From positions 54,134,958 through 54,198,957 of the forward strand of contig CM075853.1 in NCBI GenBank assembly GCA_037975125.1: DNA of 64,000 nucleotides, read 5' to 3'. Within the stretch, counting starts at the first letter, position 1; each line of letters starts with the position of its first letter. The notes under the pieces are model-generated. The model made no database searches, was not told the origin of the DNA, and saw only the letters and a program-made list of their open reading frames with translations. A program made the translations under genes and the position numbers. Of this stretch, positions 37,311 to 50,064 are shown piece after piece. Source of the stretch: Latrodectus hesperus. Lineage: Eukaryota > Arthropoda > Arachnida > Araneae > Theridiidae.

Positions 37311-40063
37311 TTTTAGGACCTGGTGTTTTCAATGTCACGAAAAGAACAGAATTGAAAGGAAATTTTAAATGTATTTTTGTAAAAATGATCACCAATGTAT
37401 ATAATTTTTACCTGATTGTGTTGTAAAAGCTCTCATCTACAATGAATAAAAAACTTTCGCCTTTATATAATTGCCAGTATTTTAGTTAACTATGATTTGT
37501 GAGAAATTGTGAATTAACTTTTATTTAATTTTATTGTGAATTAAATTATTAAAAATATTATTTTAAAAAAATTAAGTCTTAATTATTATTTTCTAAAATA
37601 AAAAAAATTACTAACAAATAAAAATATTATTTTCTAATAATTCGTTGAGCATTTCAATAAGTAATAAAATAATTTGCAAAGTTATATAATATTATAAAGA
37701 AAATATTTATACAATATTTTGAGTTTTTATTTCTTGGTAAAGTTGCTTTTTCCACAAAAACTATTTTACTCTTTGTTTCAAAAATGCTTACAACTATTTT
37801 GCCGGTAAAAGTATGCAAGAAGTTCATTTCGGGCTAAATGCAATATTTTTTTAATTAATAAAAATTTAGAATGAAAATATAATTTTTAATAAAGTAATTT
37901 AGGTTTTTATTTATTCAGAAGTTAGATCCAAGTTCAAAAGTTACAGATTTATTAGAAATGTTCTATCGATAGTAACAAAAAAAGATATTTTTTCTTCTAA
38001 TTTGAATATTTGGTCCTATTTATGTTTAAAATCTATCTGGTTCAAAGTACTTAGAGATTAAATACAAGCTCATGATTATATAAATGCTTAAATAATTTTT
38101 ATAGTTAAATTTTATGTTCACCCCCTGTTATACACAAAAGAATAAATTTAGCTATTGACTGGAAGGAGAATCTGTTTAGCGAACTTTTGAATCCCGATGA
38201 AATTGCTTTAGATTATGAATTAATTTCATCATTATATAAAATTTATTTATAAATTATGCATACAATTTTATGCGATTAATTGGATAATATTTTCCTTATT
38301 TATACCAGTGTTCAATGCTCATTTATCATAAAATGCTAGAAAATTCATGAATATTTTCTTTAAATAATTAACCAGTAGGCTATTCTATTGAGAATTACGT
38401 CTAATTAATTCAGAATGCGTAGAATCCAGAGAATACCATTTTTAGAAAATTTAATTAAAATAATTAAACTGTGCATTTCAACGCTTTTGATAGGTGCTCG
38501 AATAACATATTTACTTGACATAAATATATTGATCTTATTTATTTCATTCTGCAAAAGTATGGCATTTATGTAATAGGATTTTTCTTAATTTAATTAAATT
38601 ATTTATTGAAAAGAGTCGCTTATACATTTTAAACGCCTGACTTCAGAAATATACTAATTTACCCATTAATTTCTAAAGAATTAATTTACAGAGTTATGCA
38701 ACTAATGTCTAATTATTTTTTCCAGTAACAAATGAATGAATTACAGTAAAATCCATTGATTATTGATTCATTAAACGAAAAGTAAAAAATTAAAAGATGA
38801 TGGAAGAAAATAATTCGCTCGAAAAATCCAACAACTATAATTTGAAAAATAGTTTAAATGTTACTGCATGAATTCACAAACAGCAGCTCAGTTAAATATA
38901 GAGATAAATTACACTTCTGACGAGTATTTGAATGTGGATACCCATGTCAAATCAAGTGACCATAATATTTATTTCATAATAATTTTTAAGATTTACAAAA
39001 TAGTCAAAATTTAGAAATATAAATATAGCCAATACTTTGCCTGATAATCGATATGTGACTAAACTTTATATCAGAAATTATTTAAAAATTAGTTTTATTG
39101 TATAATTCTTCCTGTTTACGGTAATAGTTAATAGCTTTAAAAATTCAAATGAATAATTATGATATGGGTAAGATACTGTTCATCAGCATGAATTTTCTGG
39201 TTCTGGTAGAGATTTATTGAGCAAAACTTTTTCAGTTACAAGTAAGTTTCTAAGTTTGATTAATTAATTAATTTTACATTATTATTGACAGCAAATATAA
39301 GGATCTTGTTATTATTTGTTATTACTTATAAAAATTATTTGTTATTAATAGTAATTTATTTTTATATTATGCATCAGCTATTCATTGATAGAAAAGATTA
39401 AAATTATGTAATATTACATACAATTATTGACATTTATTACTTTATCTCAGTAAATTCCAAAAAAAAAATATTTTTATATTGTTTATTCGTTTTTTTTTTA
39501 TAAAATAATATATTTGAAAGAACAATTATTTTAATAAAACTAAAATTGTACGATGATTAAATGCATGAGAAATAAATTGAATATTTCAGCTTTTATATTT
39601 TTTCGTTTAAAGGGATTTTTTAAAAATTTTGTTGAAATGTGATAAAGTAAAGAAAATTATTTATGAAATAAAATAGATCAAGCTACAAGGTTTCATAGTT
39701 AAATTTTATTCAGAGATTTTATGTATATGTTAATGTCACTCAGAAATTTATTATCGATATTTATTCTTTTATTTATTTTTTTATTCGCTAAGAAATCTCA
39801 ATTTGGGAAGCAAAGAATATGGAAATTGTATTTATTAATTTCTCCTGAATATAGGCAAAAAAATATCAAGTAAACAATTTTTTATTAAATATTTTTGATA
39901 ATACGATTAGAGGAAAGAATTGAAAAAAACATATTTATTTATATATGAAATATATTTATTATAAAATGGGAGTAAATTAATAATTTTAAAATAAGCTTCT
40001 ATTAATAAAATTAATTTCCCTAGAAAAAATATTAATTATTCATTAAAATACCTTTATTAATTT
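37311..40063. other. Extremely AT-rich DNA, nothing recognised
   Basis: The emptiest part of the window: no open frame of 60 codons or more, no long microsatellite and no recognisable element. Confidence 0.6.
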
Positions 40064-40069
40064 AAAAAA
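40064..40069 (-). terminator. Pol III terminator for the tRNA pair
   Basis: Six A on the plus strand give TTTTTT on the transcribed strand, two bases beyond the Gln tRNA end. No such run occurs between the two tRNA genes, so it probably ends a shared transcript. Confidence 0.8.
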
Positions 40070-40071
40070 GC

Positions 40072-40143
40072 AGGTTCCACCGAGATTTGAACTCGGATCG
40101 CTGGATTCAAAGTCCAGAGTGCTAACCATTACACCATGGAACC
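40072..40143 (-). tRNA. tRNA-Gln (anticodon UUG)
   Basis: A 72-nt gene with a full cloverleaf. The acceptor stem GGTTCCA pairs with TGGAACC, followed by the discriminator T. The D arm contains GTAATGGTTAGC, the anticodon arm is CTGGA-CTTTGAA-TCCAG with anticodon TTG, and the T arm is CGAG-TTCAAAT-CTCG. A and B boxes are intact and there is no intron. It delivers Gln at CAA codons (and CAG by wobble). It starts 5 bp after the Glu tRNA on the same strand. Confidence 0.97.
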
Positions 40144-40148
40144 TCACC

Positions 40149-40220
40149 TTCCCATGCCGGGAATCGAACCCGGGCCGCCTGGGTGAAAGCCAGGAATCCT
40201 AACCACTAGACCACATGGGA
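40149..40220 (-). tRNA. tRNA-Glu (anticodon UUC)
   Basis: A 72-nt gene with a full cloverleaf. The acceptor stem TCCCATG pairs with CATGGGA, followed by the discriminator A. The A box lies in GGTCTAGTGGTTAGGA, the anticodon arm is CCTGG-CTTTCAC-CCAGG with anticodon TTC, and the T arm is CCGGG-TTCGATT-CCCGG. It has no intron. Only 5 bp (GGTGA on the tRNA strand) separate its end from the Gln tRNA, with no T-run between them, so the two are probably transcribed together and split by tRNA 5' and 3' processing. Confidence 0.97.
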
Positions 40221-40529
40221 CTTGCTGGAGGAAGAAAAACGCAGAGATTTGTTTTCTGTATTTCAACACTTAATTTGGTAGGACTTCTCAACTGTTTCAT
40301 TTTGTACTTTATTTATTTATTTATTTTTTATTATATTATATTATTTTTTTATTATCTTTTAAATGAGAGAGGTTGACTGGTTTCCATTTTTCACGCTCGT
40401 CTCTTAACACTTATCTAGAAGTTCCTTTTTGATAACAGGAATGAAAAGCGATATATAACCAGATCATTCGTCCAAAAACACTAATTAATCTCATTCTATA
40501 TTTGGCAAAGAATACAAATAAAGAAAAAA

Positions 40530-41110
40530 AAGAATGGACATTGGACGGCGGCATCACGTCTGACAATGACGTTGTCCAGAAAGCCACAAGAGCATGTTTC
40601 TTGTCTTTAAACACTCCACTGTCCATTTCGATGAGATACATGTTTCTTTTTCTCTTTATTAAAAATTCTACTTTTAAGATCAGTGAAAGGGTGAGAAACT
40701 ATAAATCAGTGGGTTGGCTTTCCTGCTATGCACTTTTTATCTGCCGCGAAAAAGTTTAAAAAAAAAAAACTAAATAAGAAACGCCAAACAATCAAACACA
40801 CTGATCAAAAAGAAAAAAGAAAAAAATATATATCGCGCCAGCTGCCACACACGTGCTCCCCACGAGGACACGCTTTAACCGACTATGACGTCACGCACGT
40901 TCTACGTCCCCCCTTTCTATCAGAGCTCCCTTTCTCTGCTGGGGGCAAGCCCGGAGGATCTTTTTTTTTCTCGCTCAATCTGTATGGTAATAGGGAGATG
41001 TCAGATACCTTTATGAGTGAAGAACTGGGTCGGCGGATGGCAGTGGCTATAATTGTAAAACTATCCAAATTAAAAGTGATGATCGCTAGTATCAAATGCG
41101 TAGAAAGCGG
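40530..41110. promoter_or_regulatory. GC-richer island with a perfect CRE
   Basis: A stretch noticeably less AT-rich than its surroundings, holding a perfect palindromic CRE TGACGTCA (40886-40893), a nearby CACGTG E-box (about 40849) and another TGACGTT word near 40567. Overlapping frames (up to 128 codons on the plus strand) have no known domain. A promoter or enhancer is plausible but unproven, and no gene start is visible beside it. Confidence 0.4.
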
Positions 41111-41276
41111 ATAATTATTCAATCGTATATTTTCTTTGCTCATTCGTAATTATTTCATAATAAATCTTAAAATTTATTTTGTAAAACTTATTAGATATAA
41201 TATTTTTGTTAAAAAGTGGGGGTATATTTTGATAGATTCATCAAATTAATCAAATTATTTTAAGAAGCATCAGCAA

Positions 41277-41280
<4 letters not shown>

Positions 41281-41330
<50 letters not shown>

Positions 41331-41371
41331 CATATATACACATACACACACACACATATATATATATATAT
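41281..41371. repeat. Compound TA / CA microsatellite
   Basis: (TA)n followed by CATACATA units, a short (CA)n run and again (TA)n. Point changes of TA to CA followed by slippage would explain the mix. Confidence 0.97.
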
Positions 41372-44300
41372 GCTTGTATTGTGCTGTCCATAATGCAGTG
41401 TTACTGCACTAGGTTTAGTTTAATTCACTGCGTGTGTATGAGTGTAGGACATTTAACAGAATAATTCAAAACCATATATATATATTAGTATTTAGAAACA
41501 GATTTAAATTATTTATCTTATCAACATTCATGTATTTAACATGTACCCTTCCCATTATTTCTCTTTAACATCCGATGAATCAGAAAGAATTATTGTAAAA
41601 TCCCGCTGAGAGCAGATGTTTGTCGTAGAATCGCAGTAAATCGATGTTATGTAATATATGCATAAGTATCATCTTCTCTCGCTATGCAAAACAATGCGTA
41701 GATAAACGACCACTCCATTAGACGATTTCATAAATCAGAAGAGCAGATGATAATGAGAATAATTACTAAGTATTCTAGAAGTTTAAGCAAATGAATATTC
41801 ATGCAGTCTCTGCATTATATAATTTTTTTATGGAATAAGCATATTTTGCTTAATAGAATGTATCATTTATTACTGATTTCCTGTTATAAATTACGCAATA
41901 CGGAATATTTATATTGCAGTATAATTTATTTAAGAAGCAGAAATGTGTATATACATTCATTTATTATTTTCTAAAAGCGTAAGTATATACTCACAATATT
42001 CAATTTACTTTAAATTCGCTATATACATCTAAACCCTCTAAAGTATCTTGAATCCTGACCCAACATAGTGCTTTTTCTTTTTAATTTTTTTCATTATTAT
42101 AATTTTTTATTAAATTTTCAAGTATGTAACTATAAATAGGATCATTTAAACTATTAAGAACATCAAAACTTTTTCTTAAAATATATAGCATAATCCTGTT
42201 TTAATTTACTATAAGTCTATAATTAAATTCTATAATTTAAATATTTTCTACTTAACAAAAATCGTAATTTATATCTATCTATATTCGTATTTAAAAATTT
42301 ATGTTACTTCATTCACAGAGTGACTGTGTGTCGCACGTTTATTTTTTCCAAACGCATTAAGTCGTTTCTTTGAAGATTAAAATATTTTCGATAGTTGGTG
42401 CATTTGCAGTTTGTAATTGTGTATATGAGGATCTTAAAAATATGATAAGTCGATTCAAATGGAAAACGTAATTATATATATGTACCAAAAAGTACATTTT
42501 CTTTATTTATTAAAATCGTGAAGTCCTCGTTTTATGAGACTCGTTTCTTCATGATTATTGATGCTGAACATTTGAGACTAAGAGTTCGAAATTCGAGTCT
42601 TATATTTTAAATGCAGCAAACCTTTTCATTTCAATCTCGAAATGAAAGAGATAATTTAGGGAAGTAAGCAATAAGAATAGCCAATCAGCTTTACAATCCT
42701 CTTTCGAAATGAAACTTTTCAGGCAAAGTGAAATTTGAGAATCCTCCTAACCGTAGTGTCGCTTTTCCTATCATTGCTCCCCTCCCCTAACACGGATACA
42801 GTGTAGGAGAAAGAGTGTTTGATTAGAAGGGACGTCGACCTTCTTCTCCCTAATCTTTTTTTCCCCCTTTCTGATGTTCTTTTACGATACTGAGGGGTGC
42901 ACGGGACCTAGCATAATGATGACATGAATGGGGAGAGTTAGAGAGAATTATGTTACTTCAATTGAATTAATTCATTTGTTTGAAAATGTATGTGAATGGT
43001 CTCTAAATTAAATATTGGCAATGAGCTATTTGTCTGAGAGAAAAGACAAGGAATTTTTTTCTTAGCAAAATATTTCAGAATCTACCATGACATTTGATTA
43101 AACATGATTCAATTATTTACTAAGATTTGAGAAATTCTGAATATAAATAACATTCATATTCTACATCACATCAATTTGTTTTTCATCATTTTTTCCTTTA
43201 CACTCAATTTGTTTTTAGCCCTTTCACTAGTTATACTGTTTTTCAGTAAGCTTAGCAAACTCGTTTCCTTTTAATTGTTTGAATATTTTCTTCCTTAGCA
43301 ATAATTATTATCCTAATGAATTAATTCATGTATTGTCAAAAGAAAACAAACGACGCAGATAGTAAAAAAATCGTAAACATGTAGAAATGTTGACATCTGG
43401 TAACGATATATTTTGTGTGAAATTATAAACTTCCCTTTTCGAAATCAATAAAATAGTCACGGTTACGATTTAAAAAGTTTTTTTCTTCAAATGAATTTCC
43501 TGAGTAAGGGAAATTAAGTTTAAAATGGCATACGTTTTTAAGGGACATTTTCTTAAAACTCCATCTAAAATATGATTTAATAAGAAAAAAAAAATCAAAA
43601 ATTTACAACCAAGATTAAATATATTCTCTTTCTATGTAAGCAAGTATTTCTAAACGTGTCGAATTAAAAAGATGTGTGCAATGCTCATGTTAGCTAAAAT
43701 TTTGCTTCATTATTATTTTAAACAAATCACAAGGTAAATTGGTTTTCATCTATACTACATGACTGGCGAATCTTAATTACATTCAACTTATTTTTCTATT
43801 CCATGTTTTACCAATTCAAATCTGAAATTAAACTTTCATGATTAATATGAATATCATTATTCAAAAAGCTGTTGATAAATAATAGTTTACTCATCCACAG
43901 TAAGAGTTTTCTATAAACAGCATAAAATTCTAATATTTTTAGATACATTACTAAGCGTTCAGGATCTAAATACTCTATAGAAGTTATTAAACTTTCAAGG
44001 TATTTAGACATCTACTTACAATTTATTTGGCGTAATTTCACATAACCGTACTTTTAATATACGAGTATTCTTTAAAAATATTGTTTCATTGTGAACATGG
44101 AATCATTACTAAACTTAACGGAATCTTCCAAAATTCCAGGAAACTTAATGGGGCTGATGAGTGAAAGGTTGATAACTTTCGTATTTTATTTATTTGCCAA
44201 CAAATTTTCTAATATTTATAATAATCTATTAGGAATTTCGCCCTCTCTTTCTCGAATGTTCGAATTTTCTGGATTTTAAAAGTCGTGTATGTGTTTTTTT

Positions 44301-44948
44301 GGCGTAAAACTTAACAGCATTTTTTGACTAAATGAAAGTGAATGAAGGAGCAACAAGCAGCGAAATAAAAGTTAGTTACAACTAGGTTACAGTTAAATCA
44401 TGTTTAGTTTAATACAAGAATAGAGCAAGCGTAATAAGAAAAACAAGAATATAAATAAGAATAATAAGAATAGTGATAGCAAGGCAAAAAATAAGAATAT
44501 ATTAATTCGTCATAAGTATTTATTTTCTCCTCTGAATATTGAAGTAATTTATCAAATATTTTACATTCTTATAACTGCTATCATAAAATGAAATTTAATC
44601 CAATCAACAAAACAGAGATTAGAGAAGTATTTCTCTCTTTATTTCCAGTAGATTTTACTATCAGAAAAACTCATTTAAAACATTGGACATTATCAATATT
44701 TTTGAAGAATGCACTTAATATTTCAAAGACACAGATGGAAGATAATACGTTTCTGTTTATTTTATGTGACGCAGTAAATAAGATTAAATTGATTTTCTTG
44801 TAAAGATACACCATCATGTCACACACATTGAGCTATTCCATTTGGAAAAATAGATGGTCGCATTTTGGTTACATTTATTTTCCATTTGTTAACAGATGGG
44901 GTGCTATTTTGGTGGCAACGACGCAGACAGGGAAACAGATTATAAGAA
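41372..44948. other. AT-rich DNA without recognisable genes
   Basis: No recognised gene. A less AT-rich patch lies at 42690-42930. Frames at 43808-44011 (minus) and 44588-44803 (plus) are 67-71 codons with no known motif. Confidence 0.45.
42536..42602 (+). repeat. Possible tRNA-like remnant or SINE head
   Basis: The ends AGACTCG and CGAGTCT are perfectly complementary over 7 bp and about 64 bp apart, like an acceptor stem, and a B-box-like AGAGTTCGAAATTCG precedes the 3' end. The T and anticodon arms do not fold, so a functional tRNA is excluded. A decayed tRNA-derived copy is the best guess. Confidence 0.35.
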
Positions 44949-45033
44949 GTAAACCTCCTTGTTTACACTGCTTAGAATCGAAAGAGATTAAGGAGAGGAG
45001 CGGAAACTGCGATACAAGTATCAAGGTAAACAA
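44949..45033. promoter_or_regulatory. Three forkhead-type motifs in 85 bp
   Basis: GTAAAC (44949-44954) and GTTTAC (44961-44966) form an inverted pair with a 6-bp spacer, and GTAAACAA follows at 45026-45033. GTAAACA is the classic forkhead (FOX) core. They lie in a less AT-rich patch, 44830-45270, with short frames of no known family. Binding is inference. Confidence 0.3.
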
Positions 45034-45289
45034 CAGACTCTATTTACCTTCTGATAATATCTCATAGTGGCAATATTTTCTCCTGATTTTTATAACATCT
45101 GTTCGTTGACTTTTAGATGTGCGTTAGAAGAAAACAGTTCAATGAGAATGTCATTTCCATTAGTGAAAGTGATTCAAATCGTGGAGGAAATGCAAGAAAT
45201 TCTCTTCTCAAATTCAATGGACGAGGGTTGGTCATTTGGTGACCGGACCACAGGAGGGCAGTCTTCTTAAATTCAAGAATCCTCGGATA

Positions 45290-45800
45290 TGGTGAAACCT
45301 GAATAAGATTCGAGATCCCTCGAATACAGAAAATTCTAACTAAAATTCGATATTTAGAAATTCAAATTTAGTAATATTGTTCTTCAAAAAGAATATTTTA
45401 AATTCTTAGTTGAAAATGTTCTTTTTAAACCTTTTATTTAAAGTTTAGGATAGAATATTTATAATTACTTGAATCCCTGAATCCCGGAATATCGTGAAAA
45501 CCCGAATGACTTACAAATTTGAACTTCGTTGTATTGTTCTTCAAAAAGAATTTTTTAAATTTTTAGTTGAAAATGTTCTTTTTAAACCTTTTATTTGAAA
45601 GTTTAAGATAGAATATTTTTATTAGTGTTAGAATATTTATAATTACTTGAATCCCTGAATATCGTAAAAACCCGAATGACTTAAAAATTTTGAATTTCGT
45701 TAGATTGTTCTTCAAAAAGAATATTTTAAATTTTTAGTTGAAAATGTTCTTTAAACTTATTATCGCAGAGTTTAAGATTGAAAATTTTTACCAGTTTTCT
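45290..45800. repeat. Tandem repeat, about three units of 157-171 bp
   Basis: The word ATTGTTCTTCAAAAAGAA starts at 45376, 45533 and 45704. Each copy is followed by TTTTAAATT, then TTAGTTGAAAATGTTCTTT, and units are joined by GAATCCCTGAAT and ACCCGAATGAC. The first unit is the most diverged at its left end. A related GATTCGAGAG word pair recurs near 46380-46430, so the array may be part of a larger repeat. Confidence 0.85.
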
Positions 45801-48710
45801 TTTAACTTTACTTAATATTCATGAAATAAACAATGTAATTTAATTAGTATCAAGTGTTCAGCACCATCTCATCAATGTTTCATAATATGATTAGACATGT
45901 GTGCAACACATTGTAAAGCACCTGTAAATTATATTTGCTCTTGCATGCCTAAGAATTTAAAAAAATTATATACATTGTTTCAAATCTAAAAAATGCAAGA
46001 AATATCTTTCTAACATTTTGAGTAATTGTTCTTTCTCATATAATACATTAATTCTTTTTAAGTTAACATTTATGAAATTTTATTTGGTAAGTCAGAAATA
46101 ATTTGGTATAAAAAAAAATTCTTACAATATTACCTTGCCAAATGTAAAAATTTTTATTAGTAAAGCAAGTAATTTCTAACTGTATTTACTTAGATGATGT
46201 TTTCAAATGTATTTTTTTAGCATTTTAATTTAGTGTTTTAAAATGCATTTTTAAAGTTGTTTTTCTTATGATTATAATTTAACGACGTATAAAACGTTAA
46301 AAGAATACAATGATTAGAATTCAATTAAAAATTTATTATATTTGAGCGTCATGCAATTTTTTACTTCTATGTACAAGATTCGAGAGTCACAGGATCCCGA
46401 ATTCTCTAAAAGATTCGAGAGCGAGTTCGAAAAAATGGAAGATTTTTAATCTTTAATAGTCTTGTCGTTACAATTGTATACTAAAGAATTATTGAAACAC
46501 CTTATTGTGTTGTCTTATTCTCTGCAAATTTGATTGAAATGGATTTTCGCTCTACGATCACTTTTTGCACAGAGATAATTTGACTGGCACCTACAGCTTG
46601 AATTGGATTCTGAACCCTTACAAGCATCCTTACATAAGTGGCAATCGAACTCGTAGATAATTGAACTAAAGCTCAGAGCAAGTTAACTATTCTTCCTTAA
46701 TATGCATACAAGAAATAATTTTTTTTTAAAAAAAATTAGAGAGCTATTAAAAACAAAATATCATTCATTTACAATAATTACTCATATTTATAGTCATAAT
46801 AATTAAAGTGTATTAGTTGTAACTAGAAAAAATATAAATGTTTCCATTGTTTCTCATACGTGTTAAATGGAAAGGAAATTTAAATTGAATATCAGTTTAT
46901 AATGAGGCTTAATTCTCCATCAGCGTAACAAGATTTGTGTAATTATTTTGGACAGCGCATTTGCAGTACAGCTGATTGTGTATGTCAAAACTGAACATCA
47001 AGGTTGTCGAAAGCTGTTATCATCGAACATCCCAGAACGAAGTTCGGACATGACGCGCTGTCTATACCAGCTGTTCCATTTCAGGCTGAACAACCCCATC
47101 GGATAAAAAAGATTTTTTTTAAACCCTTCTGTCGTTTTGTTCAATTTCTCTTTAAGCTTTCAATTTACTAAGAACTTGATATTCTATCTCTGATTTTATT
47201 AAAAATAAAAGTAATATTTTTTCAAAGATATAAAATCAGTATATTTAAAACAGCTCAGCTGAAAAAAATTATTAATGCCATAGCCTGTAAATATATTACA
47301 CCTATTTAATTTAAACTTGTAATAAAACCACTTACATAAAGCAAATACTATATTTAATATTATATACAATAATATTTGAATGTGTGTGCATATATTATTA
47401 TATACTTGTGTAGTAGGTAATTTATATATCTATATTATTATACATATATATAGTTTATATTATCCTGCACTTGTAGTAGGTATATTTAATATTTAAGAAT
47501 TCGGGTATTTAAAAAATGTTTCCATTATATATAGTTTTATATAATTTTTCCATTATATATATATACAATCAATATAGTTTTAACAATTTTTTGATAAACT
47601 TCTAGTCATAAAAAACCAAAATAATAGTGAACTGATAAAATCCGATTTTCTGGTGATAATCGAAATTTCTTGATAAATTTTATAAGCATTTTTTAAATTA
47701 AAAATTATATGAATTAATATTGAAATTTAAAAAAAATCAAGTTTTATAAATATTTTAATAATTATTTGTAAAGTAAATCAAAGAATGAAAATGTCTTTTC
47801 TAAAAATTTTTAAAATTAAATTTATTTACGAAATAGACTTTAATAATGCTTCCACATACAAAATGTCTACTTCTAAATAAATTCAGTAAAAAATGCAATA
47901 GTTTAAAATTTTTAATGTGAAAATTTAAGTAATTTTAACATTTCTATTTTTGAGTCCTTTTTTTAAAATAGAGAAAAAGCATAGTTGAAAATTTAAAACT
48001 TATAAAAATAGACTCTAAAACAATATGCGTGACATTAATTCGATGAAAATTAAATTTGAGAAATGAATTGTTAGACAAATTAATTTGCTGAGAAGGAGGA
48101 AAATTAAACTAACATGAATAAGGTTGAGAAATTAATAAATTTGAATGAAAGTTTCTGAAATATATTAAAAAAAAGGAATAAAAATTGCTTAAAGATTATA
48201 CCAAAATTATTTTTCGAATTATCAACAGCAGTCATAAATTTAGAGAATGACTCAAGCTTAGAAAAATATTCGAGTATGAACATAAGAATTTTAAAAAATT
48301 AAATTTAATATCTGTAAACGGAAAAATCAAATTTTTTCTTCCGGAAGTCATGCTAAAAGTTACATATAGTGAGTGACTCAGATAAAAATTTCCATTATGT
48401 TTAGGATATGGCTTAAAGTTTCATCAAGATCAAAATGGTAAGACAACTAAATAGGAAACATTTTATTAAGTGGATTAACATTATCATGATCAGATTCTTA
48501 ATCCAACACACTAATTCAATGCAAATGAATTACTGTCTCACTTACTATTCATTATAATGAGAATTAATTTAAGAAGCTTGATTTCGATAACCGAATCCAT
48601 TATAGGTTCTAATGGTAAGTCAAATTTTAAATGTGATCCATAATTTTTCGAATACTTTCGAATAAACGAAATTATTTTTGTAAAAACTGAAAATCCTATT
48701 AAAAAAGAAA
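45801..48710. other. AT-rich DNA without recognisable genes
   Basis: No recognised gene. A less AT-rich patch at 46940-47110 has no frame or motif I know. The rest is AT-rich. Confidence 0.5.
46627..46690 (-). repeat. Possible old SINE head
   Basis: On the minus strand, GAGTTCGATTGCC (about 46640-46652) resembles a B box. An AGTTAACTTGCTC word near the A-box position resembles AGTTAACACTCC in the head at 9799-9866, so the two may belong to one old family. Confidence 0.4.
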
Positions 48711-48800
48711 CACACACATATATATACATACATATATATACATATATATATATATATACATATATACATACATATATATATACATACATATATATATATA

Positions 48801-48893
<93 letters not shown>
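48711..48893. repeat. Compound AT/ATAC microsatellite
   Basis: Starts as CACACACATATATACATAC, passes through (ATAC/AT) units, and becomes a pure (AT)n run from about 48808 to 48893. Open frames crossing it are artefacts. Confidence 0.97.
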
Positions 48894-48896
<3 letters not shown>

Positions 48897-49740
48897 TACA
48901 AAAATAAATCCTATGTGATAACAAAATATAATTAAAACAAACGTGTAATTTATGAATTTAAGAAGTCGAAAAAAAGTCCGTTGATAATGTATATATCGCA
49001 AAACTATAATCGATTATTATCGATATCTATAATCGATATAATCGCGAAACTATAACGATAAACTATAATCGATATAATCGCAAAACTTTCTTTTTTTCTT
49101 TTGGAAGAAAGAGCATTTAGAGAGCAAAGGATATTTTCTAGGATTTTTTTACAACGGCTAAAAAAAATTAATAGAGATGGAGGGAAAGCACACACCTGTC
49201 CTCCCTCCTGGGCGAGTGACTGCTTAGAAAAAAAAAAAGCGGTTGTTCTTATAGCAGGTAAAAGGGAACTTTAAAAATGATAGTGCTTCTGAAAAGATGA
49301 TAACGAGTCGAAAGGAGTCGGCCTGAAAAGGTGAAAATGGTGCCCATCGGAAGGAAAAGAAACCTGCTTCTCGCACCATCTGTCCTAACTGGAGACAGGT
49401 GGTTCGTCTTTATATCCCTGGCCAGTATTTCTTCTGTCGCAACATAATTCGGATTTTGTGCAATTTAAAAAAAAATCTTTGGTTGTGTCATGGCAAGTGC
49501 ATTAACCCAGCAGATTTTTGTTTTAACCCGTATCTTGAGGCTAATATTTAATAAAGGGCTTCCTGCCTCATGACAGATGTTAACACGCAGAATCAAATTA
49601 AGATTTGCATATTTGAAAACAGTGCCAGCTGATAATGATAACTGTTGTGATTATTGTTTTAAAACACCTCCCTTTGTCTTAAATATGTAAAGATAAAATT
49701 ATACCGTAAATTTGAATTTTTTCGACGGCTTTTAATTTTT
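48894..49740. other. Gene-less DNA with a GC-richer patch
   Basis: Near 48995-49085 short ATCGATATAATCGC-like units repeat irregularly. The patch 49160-49450 is less AT-rich and carries CACCTG (about 49194) and ACAGGTGG (about 49395), E-boxes of the Snail/ZEB type. It is a candidate conserved non-coding element without further support. Confidence 0.4.
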
Positions 49741-49751
49741 AAATATATTAT
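49741..49751. repeat. SINE target-site duplication, left
   Basis: AAATATATTAT, an 11-bp match to 50065-50075. Confidence 0.85.
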
Positions 49752-50064
49752 GTTATTGTTGTTACTAATGACACTTGGACAAGCCAAGCTCGCTATACCT
49801 TGGCTCTATGCGAATTTAAGTCGATTGGGAGCGTCTTTCATTTCAATCAGAGCACCATGAAGATGAAAGTACGACTTTGCTCTACACACATGCCATAGGA
49901 ACCTGTTTATAGGGTAAGCAATCATTCACACCTCATTCATACAAGGAAAGGACAAAGACAGGATAGATAGAGAGAGAAAGTACATCCATGCCCGAACCGG
50001 GATTCAAACCCAGAACCTCCTTATCCGCAGTCAGGCACGCTGACCACTAGACAAGTTGGGCGGC
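49752..50064 (-). mobile_element. Full-length tRNA-derived SINE, family A
   Basis: A 313-bp retroposon on the minus strand between 11-bp direct repeats. Its head (about 50064-49988) keeps a Pol III promoter: A-box-like TTGTCTAGTGGTCAGCG and B box GGGTTTGAATCCC. The anticodon region no longer folds as a tRNA. A body of about 220 bp unrelated to tRNA follows, then a tail ending TAACAACAATAACA. The clean duplication points to a recent insertion. Such elements have no coding capacity and use a LINE's enzyme; which LINE cannot be told here. Confidence 0.92.

Noticed and set aside
40728..41114. 128-codon plus-strand frame in the CRE island
   Set aside because: It begins with a poly-Lys run from an A-rich stretch and has no known motif; an 86-codon frame overlaps on the other strand.
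42536..42602. Functional tRNA gene, because of its 7-bp acceptor-like stem
   Set aside because: The T and anticodon arms do not pair.
49988..50064. Functional tRNA gene
   Set aside because: A and B boxes are good but the anticodon and acceptor arms do not fold. Target duplication and tail show it is a SINE head.
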